Below are positions 34,802 through 42,745 of a stretch of DNA of 64,000 bases, piece by piece. The notes under the pieces were generated by a model, which did not search any database, was not told where the DNA came from, and was given only the letters and a program-made list of their open reading frames with translations. Both the position numbers and the translations under genes were made by a program. The DNA comes from Paraburkholderia nodosa DSM 21604 (GTDB lineage: Bacteria > Pseudomonadota > Gammaproteobacteria > Burkholderiales > Burkholderiaceae): positions 1 through 64,000 of the forward strand of contig NZ_JAFA01000004.1 in NCBI RefSeq assembly GCF_000519185.1, given 5' to 3'. Positions within the stretch are counted from its first letter, which is position 1, and each line of letters opens with the position of its first letter.

Positions 34802-35095
34802 ATGCCGAGCTACAAGCAACTGACCGCCCAGCTGGAGAAGCTTCACAAGGAAGTGGCTGCGGCGCGTGACAAGGAAATTGACCAGGCGATCGCCGAGATC
34901 AAGGAAAAAATCGCGGAGTACGACATCACCGCGGAAGAACTGGGCTTCACGAGCCGACGTGCAGGTCCCGCGCGCAAGAAGGCGCTGCCGGCCCGCTACA
35001 TGAACCCGAAAACCGGCGAGACCTGGAGCGGCCGTGGCCGCGCGCCGGGCTGGCTGGCGGGCAAGAACCGCGAACGATTCCTCATCAAGGAATAA
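34802..35095 (+). CDS. H-NS family nucleoid protein (Bv3F-like)
   Basis: A 97-residue histone-like protein. Residues 1-45 form the coiled-coil oligomerisation part (QLTAQLEKLHKEVAAARDKE and IDQAIAEIKEKIAEYDIT), followed by AEELGFTSRRAG. The C-terminal DNA-binding motif has YMNPKTGETWSGRGRAPGWL (about 68-87), the core of the H-NS/Bv3F domain that inserts into AT-rich minor grooves. Burkholderia genomes encode many such short paralogues that silence AT-rich DNA. GGAGACGACGTTTC precedes the ATG. Confidence 0.9.
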   Translation: MPSYKQLTAQLEKLHKEVAAARDKEIDQAIAEIKEKIAEYDITAEELGFTSRRAGPARKKALPARYMNPKTGETWSGRGRAPGWLAGKNRERFLIKE

Positions 35096-35112
35096 CGGGG
35101 CAATTCTCGCCG

Positions 35113-35152
35113 GGCCGTCGCACGAGGGGCGCGCAGCCCCGACGTGACGGCC
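35113..35152 (+). repeat. Structured hairpin after the H-NS gene
   Basis: Outer arms GGCCGTC (35113-35119) and GACGGCC (35146-35152), inner arms GGGGC (35126-35130) and GCCCC (35136-35140). No T-run follows, so an mRNA 3' structure is more likely than an intrinsic terminator. Confidence 0.5.
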
Positions 35153-35271
35153 GCACCGCTTCAAGCCTCCCGAAAAAGCTCACCTCACGCCCTGCGCGGC
35201 GCGCAGCAGCATGCCGCATCGAGCATGACCACGACGTTCACGCAGCGGGTGGACGTCTGTGGCGAAAGGAA

Positions 35272-35285
35272 ATTTTCGCGAAAAT
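35272..35285. repeat. Perfect palindrome ATTTTCGCGAAAAT
   Basis: A 14-bp perfect self-complementary sequence in the middle of the long hns-prfC gap. It is AT-rich with a CGCG core, in contrast to its GC-rich surroundings. Candidate operator. Confidence 0.6.
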
Positions 35286-35659
35286 GGGAGGCGTCTCGCG
35301 AGCGCGGCGGGTGCACGAAGCTGTCGACGGTGCACTCGCATCGAGGTCCTGTAAAAGCTCACCTTTGCCAAAGCGGCGCCGACCTGCACGTCTAACCCGT
35401 TCGTACCCCATCAAACCTTTAGTCGGCGGCGCGAATGCCGTGTATCATTCGGTCCCGGCGCCGTTTCGCTTTTTTGCGCGGGCATCCGCGGGACATTCCC
35501 GATCGCTCGTGCTATTTGCCGTGCGTCGCGGTCCGCGCACTGCCGCCGCACGCGCCGTAAGCGTTGCCTGAAAACGCGCCCGCAAGCGCCGCCGCGCTCG
35601 CCGCAACCCCCGCCGCGCGGCCCGGTTGCCCGAATTCATCCGTGATACCCGTCCTATCC

Positions 35660-37261
35660 ATGTCAGTAGCCGAACTCAGACGCCGCCGCACGTTCGCGGT
35701 CATTTCTCACCCGGACGCGGGCAAGACCACGCTCACCGAAAAGCTGCTGCTGTTTTCGGGCGCGATCCAGATCGCCGGTACCGTGAAGGGCAAGAAGAGC
35801 GGCCGCTTCGCGACCTCCGACTGGATGGAGATCGAAAAGCAGCGCGGCATTTCGGTCGCCAGCTCGGTGATGCAGTTCGAGTACGGCGACGCCGTCATCA
35901 ACCTGCTCGACACGCCGGGCCACGAGGACTTCTCGGAAGACACCTACCGCGTGCTCACGGCAGTCGATGCGGCCGTGATGGTGATCGACGGCGCGAACGG
36001 CGTGGAAGCGCAAACGCTCAAGCTGCTCGAAGTCTGCCGCAGCCGCAAAACGCCCATTCTCACGTTCATCAACAAGCTCGACCGCGAAGTGCGCGAGCCG
36101 CTCGACCTGCTCGACGAAATCGAGCAGCATCTTGGCGTGGCCGCCGTGCCGTTCACCTGGCCCATCGGCATGGGCAAGGAGTTCCAGGGCGTGTACGACA
36201 TCCAGCGCGACCAGGTACGCGTGTTCCGCGCGGGCCAGGAGTCGCTGGGCGGCGCGGTGGAAACGCTGCAGAACATTAGCGACGCCGATGGCGAAGCGCG
36301 CTTCGGCTATCACTGGAAGCGCACCAAGGAAGAAGTCGAGCTGATCACGGGCGCGACGCCCACCTTCGATCGCGACGCTTTCCTCGCGGGCGAACAGTCG
36401 CCGGTGCTGTTCGGCTCGGCGATCAACAACTTCGGCGTGAAGGAAATTCTCGACGCCCTGGTCGATCTCGCGCCGCCGCCGTCGCCGCGTATGGCCGTGC
36501 AGCGACCGGTCTCGCCCGACGAGCCGAAGTTCACGGGCGTCGTGTTCAAGGTGCAGGCCAACATGGACCTCGCGCACCGCGACCGCGTGGCGTTCATCCG
36601 CGTGTGCTCGGGCCATTTCGAGCGCGGCATGCAGTTGAAGGTCACGCGCAACAACAAGACCTTCCGCGCGAACAACGTGGTGAGCTTCCTGTCGCAGCGT
36701 CGTGAGACCGTGGCCGAGGCCTACCCGGGCGACATCATCGGTATTCCTAACCACGGCACGCTGAGTCTCGGCGACACGCTCACCGAAGGCGAAGACCTGC
36801 AATTCACGGGTCTGCCGTTTTTCGCGCCGGAAATCTTCCAGACCATCGAAGTGGTCGATCCGATGCGCGCGAAGCAACTGGGCGAAGCGCTCAAGCAGCT
36901 TGGCGAAGAGGGCGCGATCCAGGTGTTCCGTCCGATCCACGGCGGCGCAACGATTCTGGGCGCGGTCGGCCAGCTGCAGTTCGAAGTGGTGTCGCACCGC
37001 CTCGCGGCCGAGTACAAGGTTGCCGTGCGCCTGATGCCCGCGCGCTATCGCCTCTCGCGCTGGGTGACCAGCGACGATCCCGCCGAGCTGCGCCGCTTCA
37101 CCGATTCGTACGAGGCCCGCATGGCCTATGACGCGTCGAACGCGCCGACCTATCTCGCCTCGCACGTCTCCGAAATCGAGGTCGCGCAAAAGGCCTGGCC
37201 GAAGATCGTGTTCAACGAGCTGCGCGAGCATTCGGGCGCGCCGTTCCGCAAGTCGATGTAA
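35660..37261 (+). CDS. prfC: Peptide chain release factor 3 (GTPase RF3)
   Basis: 533 residues, the usual RF3 length. The GTPase domain shows P-loop SHPDAGKTT (about 18-26), switch I region QRGISVASSVMQFEY, G3 DTPGHEDFSEDTYR and G4 NKLDRE. An EF-Tu-like domain 2 (FKVQANMDLAHRDRVAFIRV) and the RF3 C-terminal domain (FEVVSHRLAAEYKV, SRWVTSD) follow. RF3 removes RF1/RF2 from the ribosome after termination. ATG 35660 (MSVAELRRRRTFAV) aligns with the family start; the frame extends 32 codons upstream but without homology. Confidence 0.95.
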   Translation: MSVAELRRRRTFAVISHPDAGKTTLTEKLLLFSGAIQIAGTVKGKKSGRFATSDWMEIEKQRGISVASSVMQFEYGDAVINLLDTPGHEDFSEDTYRVLTAVDAAVMVIDGANGVEAQTLKLLEVCRSRKTPILTFINKLDREVREPLDLLDEIEQHLGVAAVPFTWPIGMGKEFQGVYDIQRDQVRVFRAGQESLGGAVETLQNISDADGEARFGYHWKRTKEEVELITGATPTFDRDAFLAGEQSPVLFGSAINNFGVKEILDALVDLAPPPSPRMAVQRPVSPDEPKFTGVVFKVQANMDLAHRDRVAFIRVCSGHFERGMQLKVTRNNKTFRANNVVSFLSQRRETVAEAYPGDIIGIPNHGTLSLGDTLTEGEDLQFTGLPFFAPEIFQTIEVVDPMRAKQLGEALKQLGEEGAIQVFRPIHGGATILGAVGQLQFEVVSHRLAAEYKVAVRLMPARYRLSRWVTSDDPAELRRFTDSYEARMAYDASNAPTYLASHVSEIEVAQKAWPKIVFNELREHSGAPFRKSM

Positions 37262-37289
37262 CACGCGCGGCGCGCCCGCGCCGTGTTTT
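37260..37289 (+). terminator. Terminator overlapping the prfC stop codon
   Basis: AACACG and CGTGTT pair as outer arms, with an inner GCGG/CCGC stem, and TTTTC follows. The hairpin starts on the last two bases of the TAA stop. Confidence 0.6.
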
Positions 37290-37498
37290 CAAACCAGCGA
37301 AGTTCCTTCTCGTGCATCGTGGTGTCACACGCCCAGGGCGGCGTGCGACGCCATACCGCCGCATCTGCGCTCATACGCGCCGGGCGAAAAACGCGCAGCG
37401 CCTGCGCGCTTGCCCTATCCTCTTCTCGTAACGGTAAAAGACGACAAACCGGCGTTCGCCTGATTGGCAAGCGCTTGTCCGACCGACGAGGAGTGCCT

Positions 37499-39862
37499 GT
37501 GACCGTACGCAATCTCGATGCAGTGTTCCAGCCGAAATCCGTGGCCGTGATCGGCGCTTCGCAGCGCCCCGGCAGCATCGGCAGCATGGTGTGGCGGCGG
37601 CTGATCGAAGGCGGCTTCACGAGCCCGCTCTGGGCCGTCAATCCGCGCCATGCGGGCGACTTCGAAGCCTTCGACGGCCGACCGGTGCTCGCCGACGCGG
37701 GCGACCTGCCCGAGGCGCCTGGCATTGCCGTCATCTGCACGCGGCCCGCCACGTGGCCCGCGCTGGTGCATCGCCTCGGCGGCATGGGCACGCGCGCGGC
37801 GATCATCGTCGGCGAGGTGCGCGACGAGGCCGATCAGGCCGACCTGCGCCACGCACTGGCGGCGGCGCGCCCGCACCTGCTGCGTATCGTCGGCCCCGGC
37901 AGTCTCGGCGCGCTCACGCCCGCGCTCAACGCGCAGCTGGGCGCGGCGGCGTCGATTGCGCGCAAGGGCGGCGTGGCCTGGGTGTCGCAGTCCAACGCGC
38001 TCACTAACGCGGTGCTGCGCTGGGCCGCGCCACGCGGCCTGGGCTTTTCGCACGTGATCGCGCTCGGCGACGAAGCCGACGTCGACGTGGGCGACGTGCT
38101 CGACTATCTCGCGAGCGACCCGAGTACGCGCGCGATCCTGCTCGAAGTGGACACGATCCGCGCGGCGCGCAAGTTCATGTCGGCGGCGCGCGCGGCGGCG
38201 CGCAACAAACCCGTGCTCGCGCTGCGCAGCGGCCGCGACGACAAGGGCGATGCGCTCTACACGGCGGCGTTCCGGCGCGCGGGCCTCGTGCGTGTCGACA
38301 CGCTCGACGACCTGCTCGACGAAATCGAAACGCTCGGCGTGGGCCGCGTGGCCGCGAGCGACACGGCCACGCTCATCGCGAGCGACCGCGGCGTCGCTAC
38401 GCTTGCGCGCGACGCCTTCATGAAAGCCGGCGACACGCTCGCACGCTGGAACGACGAAGCGCTCGCGGCCGTCCAGGCCGCGCTGCCGCACGCGCAGGCC
38501 GGTAATCCGCTCGTGCTCGGCGACACCGCGAAGCCCGAGCACTTCGGTCTCGCGCTGCAAACGCTCGCCCCGCACCGCTCGAGCGGCACGGCGTTCGTCG
38601 TGCATGCGCCCACCCACAGCGCGCCCGTGGACGCGGTGGCGCGCACGCTGATCGAGCAACAGCGTTTCGCGTATCGCGGCATGCTCGCGTGCTTCTTCGG
38701 CGGCGTGGACGAAACCACGCGCGACGAACTGCACGCGCACGGCATTCCGGTGCACACCACGCCGCGGCGTCTGGCGCGCGCGTTTGCGCGTCTCGTCGAT
38801 TACCGGCTGGGCCGCGAGCTATTGATGCAGACGCCAGAGACGATGCCCGCCCAGGGCCCGGCCGCGATCGAGGCCGCGCAGGGCGAAGCGCGCGCGGCGC
38901 TGGCGGCCGGGCGTACGGAACTGAAAGGGGAGGAGGCGGGCAGATTGCTGGCCTTGTTCGGGCTCGCCACCCAGGCGCAGGACGAGCCGGGCGTGAGGCC
39001 GGTGGTGGACGTGTCGGTCGAATTTCGCGACGACGACAACTTCGGCCCGGTGTTCCGTTTCGCCGCGCCTTCGCCGGACGATTTTTCACCGCCGCTGCGC
39101 GTGTACAGCCTGCCGCCGCTGAACCCCGTGCTCTCGCGCGACATCGTCGCGCACTCGCCCTATGCGCGCTACACGGCGCCCGAGCCAACGCTGGCTGCGC
39201 TCACCGAGCTGTCGCAGTTCGTGTGCGAGGTGCGGGAAATTGTGGGCTTGCGTCTGACGCTGCGGGTGCTGCCAGAGGCGGTCGTGGTCGTCGCGCCCTG
39301 CCTGCAACTCGCGGAAAAGCGCAGCCGCTTCGCGATCATGCCGTATCCGCGGCGGCTGGAAGATACCATCGACTGGCACGGCGAGCGCCTCACGATCCGC
39401 CCGATCCGTCCCGAAGACGAGGACATGCACCGCACGTTCGTCGAGTCGATGACGCCCGACGACTTGCGCCTGCGCTTCTTCTCGGCGGTGCGCAGCTTCG
39501 ATCACACGCAGCTCGCGCGCATGACGCAAATCGATTATGACCGCGAGATGGCGCTGATTGCGGTCGTGCAGGGCGAGGACGGCCAGCCGCGCACGCTGGG
39601 TGTGGTGCGCGCCGTGGCCGATCCGGACAACGAGACCGCCGAGTTCGCGGTCGCGATTCTGTCGAATCTCAAGCGTGGCGGCCTTGGGCGCTTGCTGATG
39701 TCGCGCATCATCGAGTACGTGCGCTCGCGCGGCACGCACTGGCTGCTCGGCGAGGCGCTGCGCGAGAACGCGCCGATGATCGGCCTCGCGCGCGCCTGCG
39801 GCTTCACCGTCACGCCCACGGAAGACCCGGGCGTGGTCGGTTTTCGCATGCCGCTCGACTGA
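37499..39862 (+). CDS. PatZ-like GNAT acetyltransferase with CoA-binding (acyl-CoA synthetase-like) N-terminus
   Basis: 787 residues from GTG 37499, preceded by GAGGAG. Residues 1-130 are a CoA-binding Rossmann domain (SVAVIGASQRPGSIGSMVW). Succinyl-CoA-ligase-like domains follow (about 140-450; GGVAWVSQSNALTNAVL, IALGDEADVDVGDVLDYLA). The C-terminal 155 residues are a GNAT domain (LTIRPIRPEDEDMHRTFV, acetyl-CoA loop LKRGGLGRLLM). PatZ/Pka proteins acetylate lysines and switch off acyl-CoA synthetases. Typical members have about 880-900 residues with an ATP-grasp domain; here that stretch (about 470-620) is short and lacks visible ATP-grasp motifs. Upstream starts at 37493 and 37283 are less likely. 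Confidence 0.8.
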   Translation: MTVRNLDAVFQPKSVAVIGASQRPGSIGSMVWRRLIEGGFTSPLWAVNPRHAGDFEAFDGRPVLADAGDLPEAPGIAVICTRPATWPALVHRLGGMGTRAAIIVGEVRDEADQADLRHALAAARPHLLRIVGPGSLGALTPALNAQLGAAASIARKGGVAWVSQSNALTNAVLRWAAPRGLGFSHVIALGDEADVDVGDVLDYLASDPSTRAILLEVDTIRAARKFMSAARAAARNKPVLALRSGRDDKGDALYTAAFRRAGLVRVDTLDDLLDEIETLGVGRVAASDTATLIASDRGVATLARDAFMKAGDTLARWNDEALAAVQAALPHAQAGNPLVLGDTAKPEHFGLALQTLAPHRSSGTAFVVHAPTHSAPVDAVARTLIEQQRFAYRGMLACFFGGVDETTRDELHAHGIPVHTTPRRLARAFARLVDYRLGRELLMQTPETMPAQGPAAIEAAQGEARAALAAGRTELKGEEAGRLLALFGLATQAQDEPGVRPVVDVSVEFRDDDNFGPVFRFAAPSPDDFSPPLRVYSLPPLNPVLSRDIVAHSPYARYTAPEPTLAALTELSQFVCEVREIVGLRLTLRVLPEAVVVVAPCLQLAEKRSRFAIMPYPRRLEDTIDWHGERLTIRPIRPEDEDMHRTFVESMTPDDLRLRFFSAVRSFDHTQLARMTQIDYDREMALIAVVQGEDGQPRTLGVVRAVADPDNETAEFAVAILSNLKRGGLGRLLMSRIIEYVRSRGTHWLLGEALRENAPMIGLARACGFTVTPTEDPGVVGFRMPLD

Positions 39863-39880
39863 GCCGGCGCGCCTCGCTGC

Positions 39881-40450
39881 TTAAGCGGCCAGCTTCGCGA
39901 GCGCGTCGTCGATCTGGCCGCGCGTGAGTGCGAGTTCTTCGAGCCACGCTTCGCCGTACTGCGCGCCGGTTTCTTTCTCCAGCCGCGCGATGGTCGCGGC
40001 GCAGCGCGCGGCGTCCTTGGGCGTGGCGATGAACGCCTTGACCGACTGGCCGCCCTGGAACGCCTCGAACAACGGGGCGCGAATGTCCTCGGGCAGCGCG
40101 CGCGTGGTCCACTGGTGCGTCTTGCCGTTGAAGATGAGCGAAGGCGGCAGCACGCGCTCCTTGCGCGTGGCCGGAATCAGGCCGAAATTGCGCGCGGCTT
40201 CCGCGATCTGCTCGGCCGTGAAAAGCTCCTCGGGAGCGATCTCGAATTGCGCGATGGCGGTTTCGACGGTCTTCATCGCGTCGGCGCGGTCGTCGCGCTT
40301 TTTCTGCGCGCGCGCGACGATGTCGCGCAGCTCGTCGGCTTCGTCGGGCGTGATCGTGAAGCTCGCCTGTTTCTGCTGAAGCTCGGAAAAGCGCTGGAAT
40401 TCTTGATCGTTCAGGAGTTTCGCCATGGGTTTCGAATGCGCGTTCGCCAT
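39881..40450 (-). CDS. Hypothetical protein with H-NS-like features
   Basis: 189 residues from the ATG at 40450; an internal ATG at 40426 (MAKLLNDQEF) is a plausible alternative. The N-terminal 80 residues are helical and charged (SELQQKQASFTITPDEADEL, KKRDDRADAMKTVETAIAQF), followed by EIAPEELFTAEQ and a basic segment RKERVLPPSLIFNGKTHQW. The order coiled-coil, then an EELF element, then a K-T-H-Q-W motif loosely echoes H-NS proteins (AEELGF, then G-E-T-W), but homology is weak and the C-terminal 70 residues have no match I recognise. It converges on the acetyltransferase gene with an 18-base gap. Confidence 0.65.
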   Translation of the reverse strand: MANAHSKPMAKLLNDQEFQRFSELQQKQASFTITPDEADELRDIVARAQKKRDDRADAMKTVETAIAQFEIAPEELFTAEQIAEAARNFGLIPATRKERVLPPSLIFNGKTHQWTTRALPEDIRAPLFEAFQGGQSVKAFIATPKDAARCAATIARLEKETGAQYGEAWLEELALTRGQIDDALAKLAA

Positions 40451-40595
40451 ACAAGGCGCACGGGTTTTTTTGAGAGGGCCGCCATTCTAACCGTTTTGCG
40501 TGGCCGGCTCTCCATTCATGAGAATCTGTGGATCGTCACGTTCGACGCCGGGCGCTGGGGCATCAAGCAACGTTCGTACTGAGCCCCACCGGGCG

Positions 40596-41429
40596 TCAGG
40601 CCACGCCGTCCTCGCGAAACATCGACAAGGTCTGCACGGTCGCGCTCAGCATTTGCGTCGCCTCGTCGAGCGAGGGGGCGACATAGTCGTCGATACGCTT
40701 GAGGAACGGGCAGGTGAGCGCCGCGATTGCCTGACCCGAAGGCCCGAGCACCGGAAACGTCACGTCCGTCACGCCGAAAATCTGCTGACTGTCCTTGCGC
40801 GAGAAGCCCGCCTCGCGCACCTGCTCGCACGCGGCTTCCAGCGCCGCGTGATCGATCGTCACTTCGCCCTTCACCTTCGTATGCTCCGCGAGCATGTGCG
40901 CGCGCTGCTCCCGCGTTTGCCAGGCGAGGAGCGTGCGGCCCGAACTCGTATCGACGAGACCCACGCGCGAACCCAGCCGCACCGCGATACCCCATGTGCC
41001 CGGCCCGTCCACCTGGGCGATCACGAGCAGGTTGCCGCGGTCGTACACGGTGAGATGGCAAGACTGTTCGGCTTCGTCGGCGAAGCGCTGCATGAGCGGC
41101 AGCGCTTCCGAGATCAGTCGCTCCATGGGCGGGTGACGGTGGGCGAGCGCGAAGAGTTTCAGGCTCAGCGCATAGCGGTCGCCGCCTTCCGAACGGATGA
41201 CGTATTGCCGCGCCACCAGCCGCTCGAGCATGCGGTAAATCTCGCTCGCGTTGCGCCCCAGCGCCTTCGTGATCTCGGCGCGCGTGAGGCCGGCGCGCTG
41301 CTCCGCAAGCAGTTCGAGGATGTCGAGCCCCTTGTCCAGCGCGGGCGCGCGATAGCGATCGGCGTCGTCTTTCTCGTCGGTTTCTTCGGGCACGTTGTCC
41401 ATCTGGCTCTTCTTCGTGTTTTTTTCCAT
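40596..41429 (-). CDS. IclR-family regulator of the sugar operon
   Basis: 277 residues from the ATG at 41429, with GGGGACGAT upstream; an earlier start adds 15 unlikely residues. After a charged N-terminal tail, the winged helix-turn-helix (about 30-95) contains LDILELLAEQRAGLTRAEIT and ASEIYRMLERLVARQYV. The effector domain (about 110-270) has CHLTVYDRGNLLVIAQVDGP, SSGRTLLAW and FPVLGPSGQAIAALTCPF. IclR proteins are mostly ligand-released repressors of catabolic operons. It is divergent from the sugar importer operon across 233 bases and is the obvious controller. Confidence 0.88.
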   Translation of the reverse strand: MEKNTKKSQMDNVPEETDEKDDADRYRAPALDKGLDILELLAEQRAGLTRAEITKALGRNASEIYRMLERLVARQYVIRSEGGDRYALSLKLFALAHRHPPMERLISEALPLMQRFADEAEQSCHLTVYDRGNLLVIAQVDGPGTWGIAVRLGSRVGLVDTSSGRTLLAWQTREQRAHMLAEHTKVKGEVTIDHAALEAACEQVREAGFSRKDSQQIFGVTDVTFPVLGPSGQAIAALTCPFLKRIDDYVAPSLDEATQMLSATVQTLSMFREDGVA

Positions 41430-41493
41430 TCGATCGTCCCCAGGGAAATCACGGACCCTTGCTGCACTGCACATCGCTTGACCTCTTGATGTG

Positions 41494-41522
41494 CGTATAT
41501 GAATAATACGTTCACTGGTGAA
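41494..41522. promoter_or_regulatory. Candidate operator pair between IclR gene and sugar operon
   Basis: Two adjacent dyads: CGTAT/ATACG (41494-41498 and 41506-41510) and TTCAC/GTGAA (41511-41515 and 41518-41522). TTGACC at 41478-41483 with AATAAT at 41502-41507 (18-base spacer) could be the operon promoter, so a repressor on these dyads would cover the -10 and start site. Confidence 0.5.
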
Positions 41523-41662
41523 TAAACGCCAGCGTCGTCAGGTAGGGAAGAGGCAGTTGCAACGGGTCGCCGGCGCTTCGAGCATTCCACGTGGGCGCGG
41601 CAAACACATGCGATTCATCAACGACAGAATCGGCGCGCGAGGCGCGTCGACAGGAGACACAC

Positions 41663-42745
41663 ATGGCGTTCGCATCCGGGCTCTCGAAGGCCCGCCGCTC
41701 CACCGGAATTCACCAAACGCGCGGCGCCTTCGCCCGCGCCGCCACCAGGACGCTGTGCGTCGCCGCGGCCTGTGCTGCGGCGTTCGGCGCGTCGAGCGCA
41801 AGTAACGCAGCCGAACTCGGCAAGGTTGGCCTTGGCCTGCCGCTCCTCACCTCGCCGTTCTGGCAGTCGTACAACAACTACCTCGGCGCGTATGCGAAGC
41901 AGGACGGCATCGACATCCTCGCGCCCGTGAACTCGAACAACGATCCCGTCCAGCAGATCACGGACATGAACAACATGATCAATCTGGGTGCGAAGGGCAT
42001 CGTGGTCGGGCCGATCGATTCGGCGGCGATCAGCCGCGCGCTCGGCAACGCCGCGCAGAAAGACGTGAAGGTCGTGGCCGTGGACGTCGCGCCCACCCAG
42101 GGCAACGTGGCGATGGTCGTGCGCGCCGACAATCGCGCGTACGGCGAGCAGGCCTGCAAATACATCGGCGAGCACGTGAAGTCGGGCAAGGTCGTGCAGA
42201 TCATGGGCGACCTCGCCTCGGTGAACGGTCGCGACCGTTCGGAAGCGTTCCGCGCGTGCCTGAAGAATTATCCGAATCTGTCGCTGCTCGAAATTCCGGC
42301 TGGCTGGAAGGGCGACGTCGCGGCGAGCGCACTGGACAGCCTGCTCACCGCGAACCCCGACGTGAAGGGCATCTACATGCAGGCGGGCGGCGTGTATCTC
42401 TCGCCCACGCTGCAAACGCTGCGCCGTAAGCAGCTGCTCGTTCCCGCGGGCGATCCGAAGCACATCGTGATCGTCTCCAATGACGGCATTCCGCAGGAGT
42501 TCGAAGCAATCCGCAAGGGCGAGATCGATGCGACCGTATCGCAGCCCGCCGACCTCTATGCGAAGTACGGCCTCTACTACATCAAGGCCGCGCTGGAGGG
42601 CAAGACGTTCAAGCCGGGCAAGACCGATCACGACAGCACCATCATCCAGCTGCAGTCCGGCGTTCTCGAAGACCAGTTGCCGGCGCCGCTCGTGACGAAG
42701 CAAAACGTCGACGACAAGAACCTGTGGGGCAACACCGTCAAATGA
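41663..42745 (+). CDS. Sugar ABC transporter substrate-binding protein (RbsB/XylF type)
   Basis: 360 residues. A long basic N-terminus precedes the hydrophobic TLCVAAACAAAFGASSASNA and a cleavage site before AELGKVGLGLPLL. The mature protein is a type I periplasmic binding protein of the ribose/galactose group: FWQSYNNYLGAYAKQDGIDI, MNNMINLGAKGIVVGPIDS, ADNRAYGEQACKYIGEHV and IVSNDGIPQEFEAIRKGEI. AGGAGAC at 41652-41658 precedes the ATG. It is the first gene of the operon; its stop overlaps the ATPase start as ATGA. Confidence 0.88.
   Translation: MAFASGLSKARRSTGIHQTRGAFARAATRTLCVAAACAAAFGASSASNAAELGKVGLGLPLLTSPFWQSYNNYLGAYAKQDGIDILAPVNSNNDPVQQITDMNNMINLGAKGIVVGPIDSAAISRALGNAAQKDVKVVAVDVAPTQGNVAMVVRADNRAYGEQACKYIGEHVKSGKVVQIMGDLASVNGRDRSEAFRACLKNYPNLSLLEIPAGWKGDVAASALDSLLTANPDVKGIYMQAGGVYLSPTLQTLRRKQLLVPAGDPKHIVIVSNDGIPQEFEAIRKGEIDATVSQPADLYAKYGLYYIKAALEGKTFKPGKTDHDSTIIQLQSGVLEDQLPAPLVTKQNVDDKNLWGNTVK

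Larger units (their letters stand above)
35096..35659. other. Intergenic region of about 560 bases between H-NS and prfC
   Basis: No supported coding frame. It holds a long imperfect hairpin directly after hns (35113-35152), a perfect 14-bp palindrome (35272-35285), and a TATCAT element near 35441 that could be the prfC -10. The palindrome and the AT-rich core around it could be an operator or part of a small RNA gene, but I cannot define ends. Confidence 0.4.
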
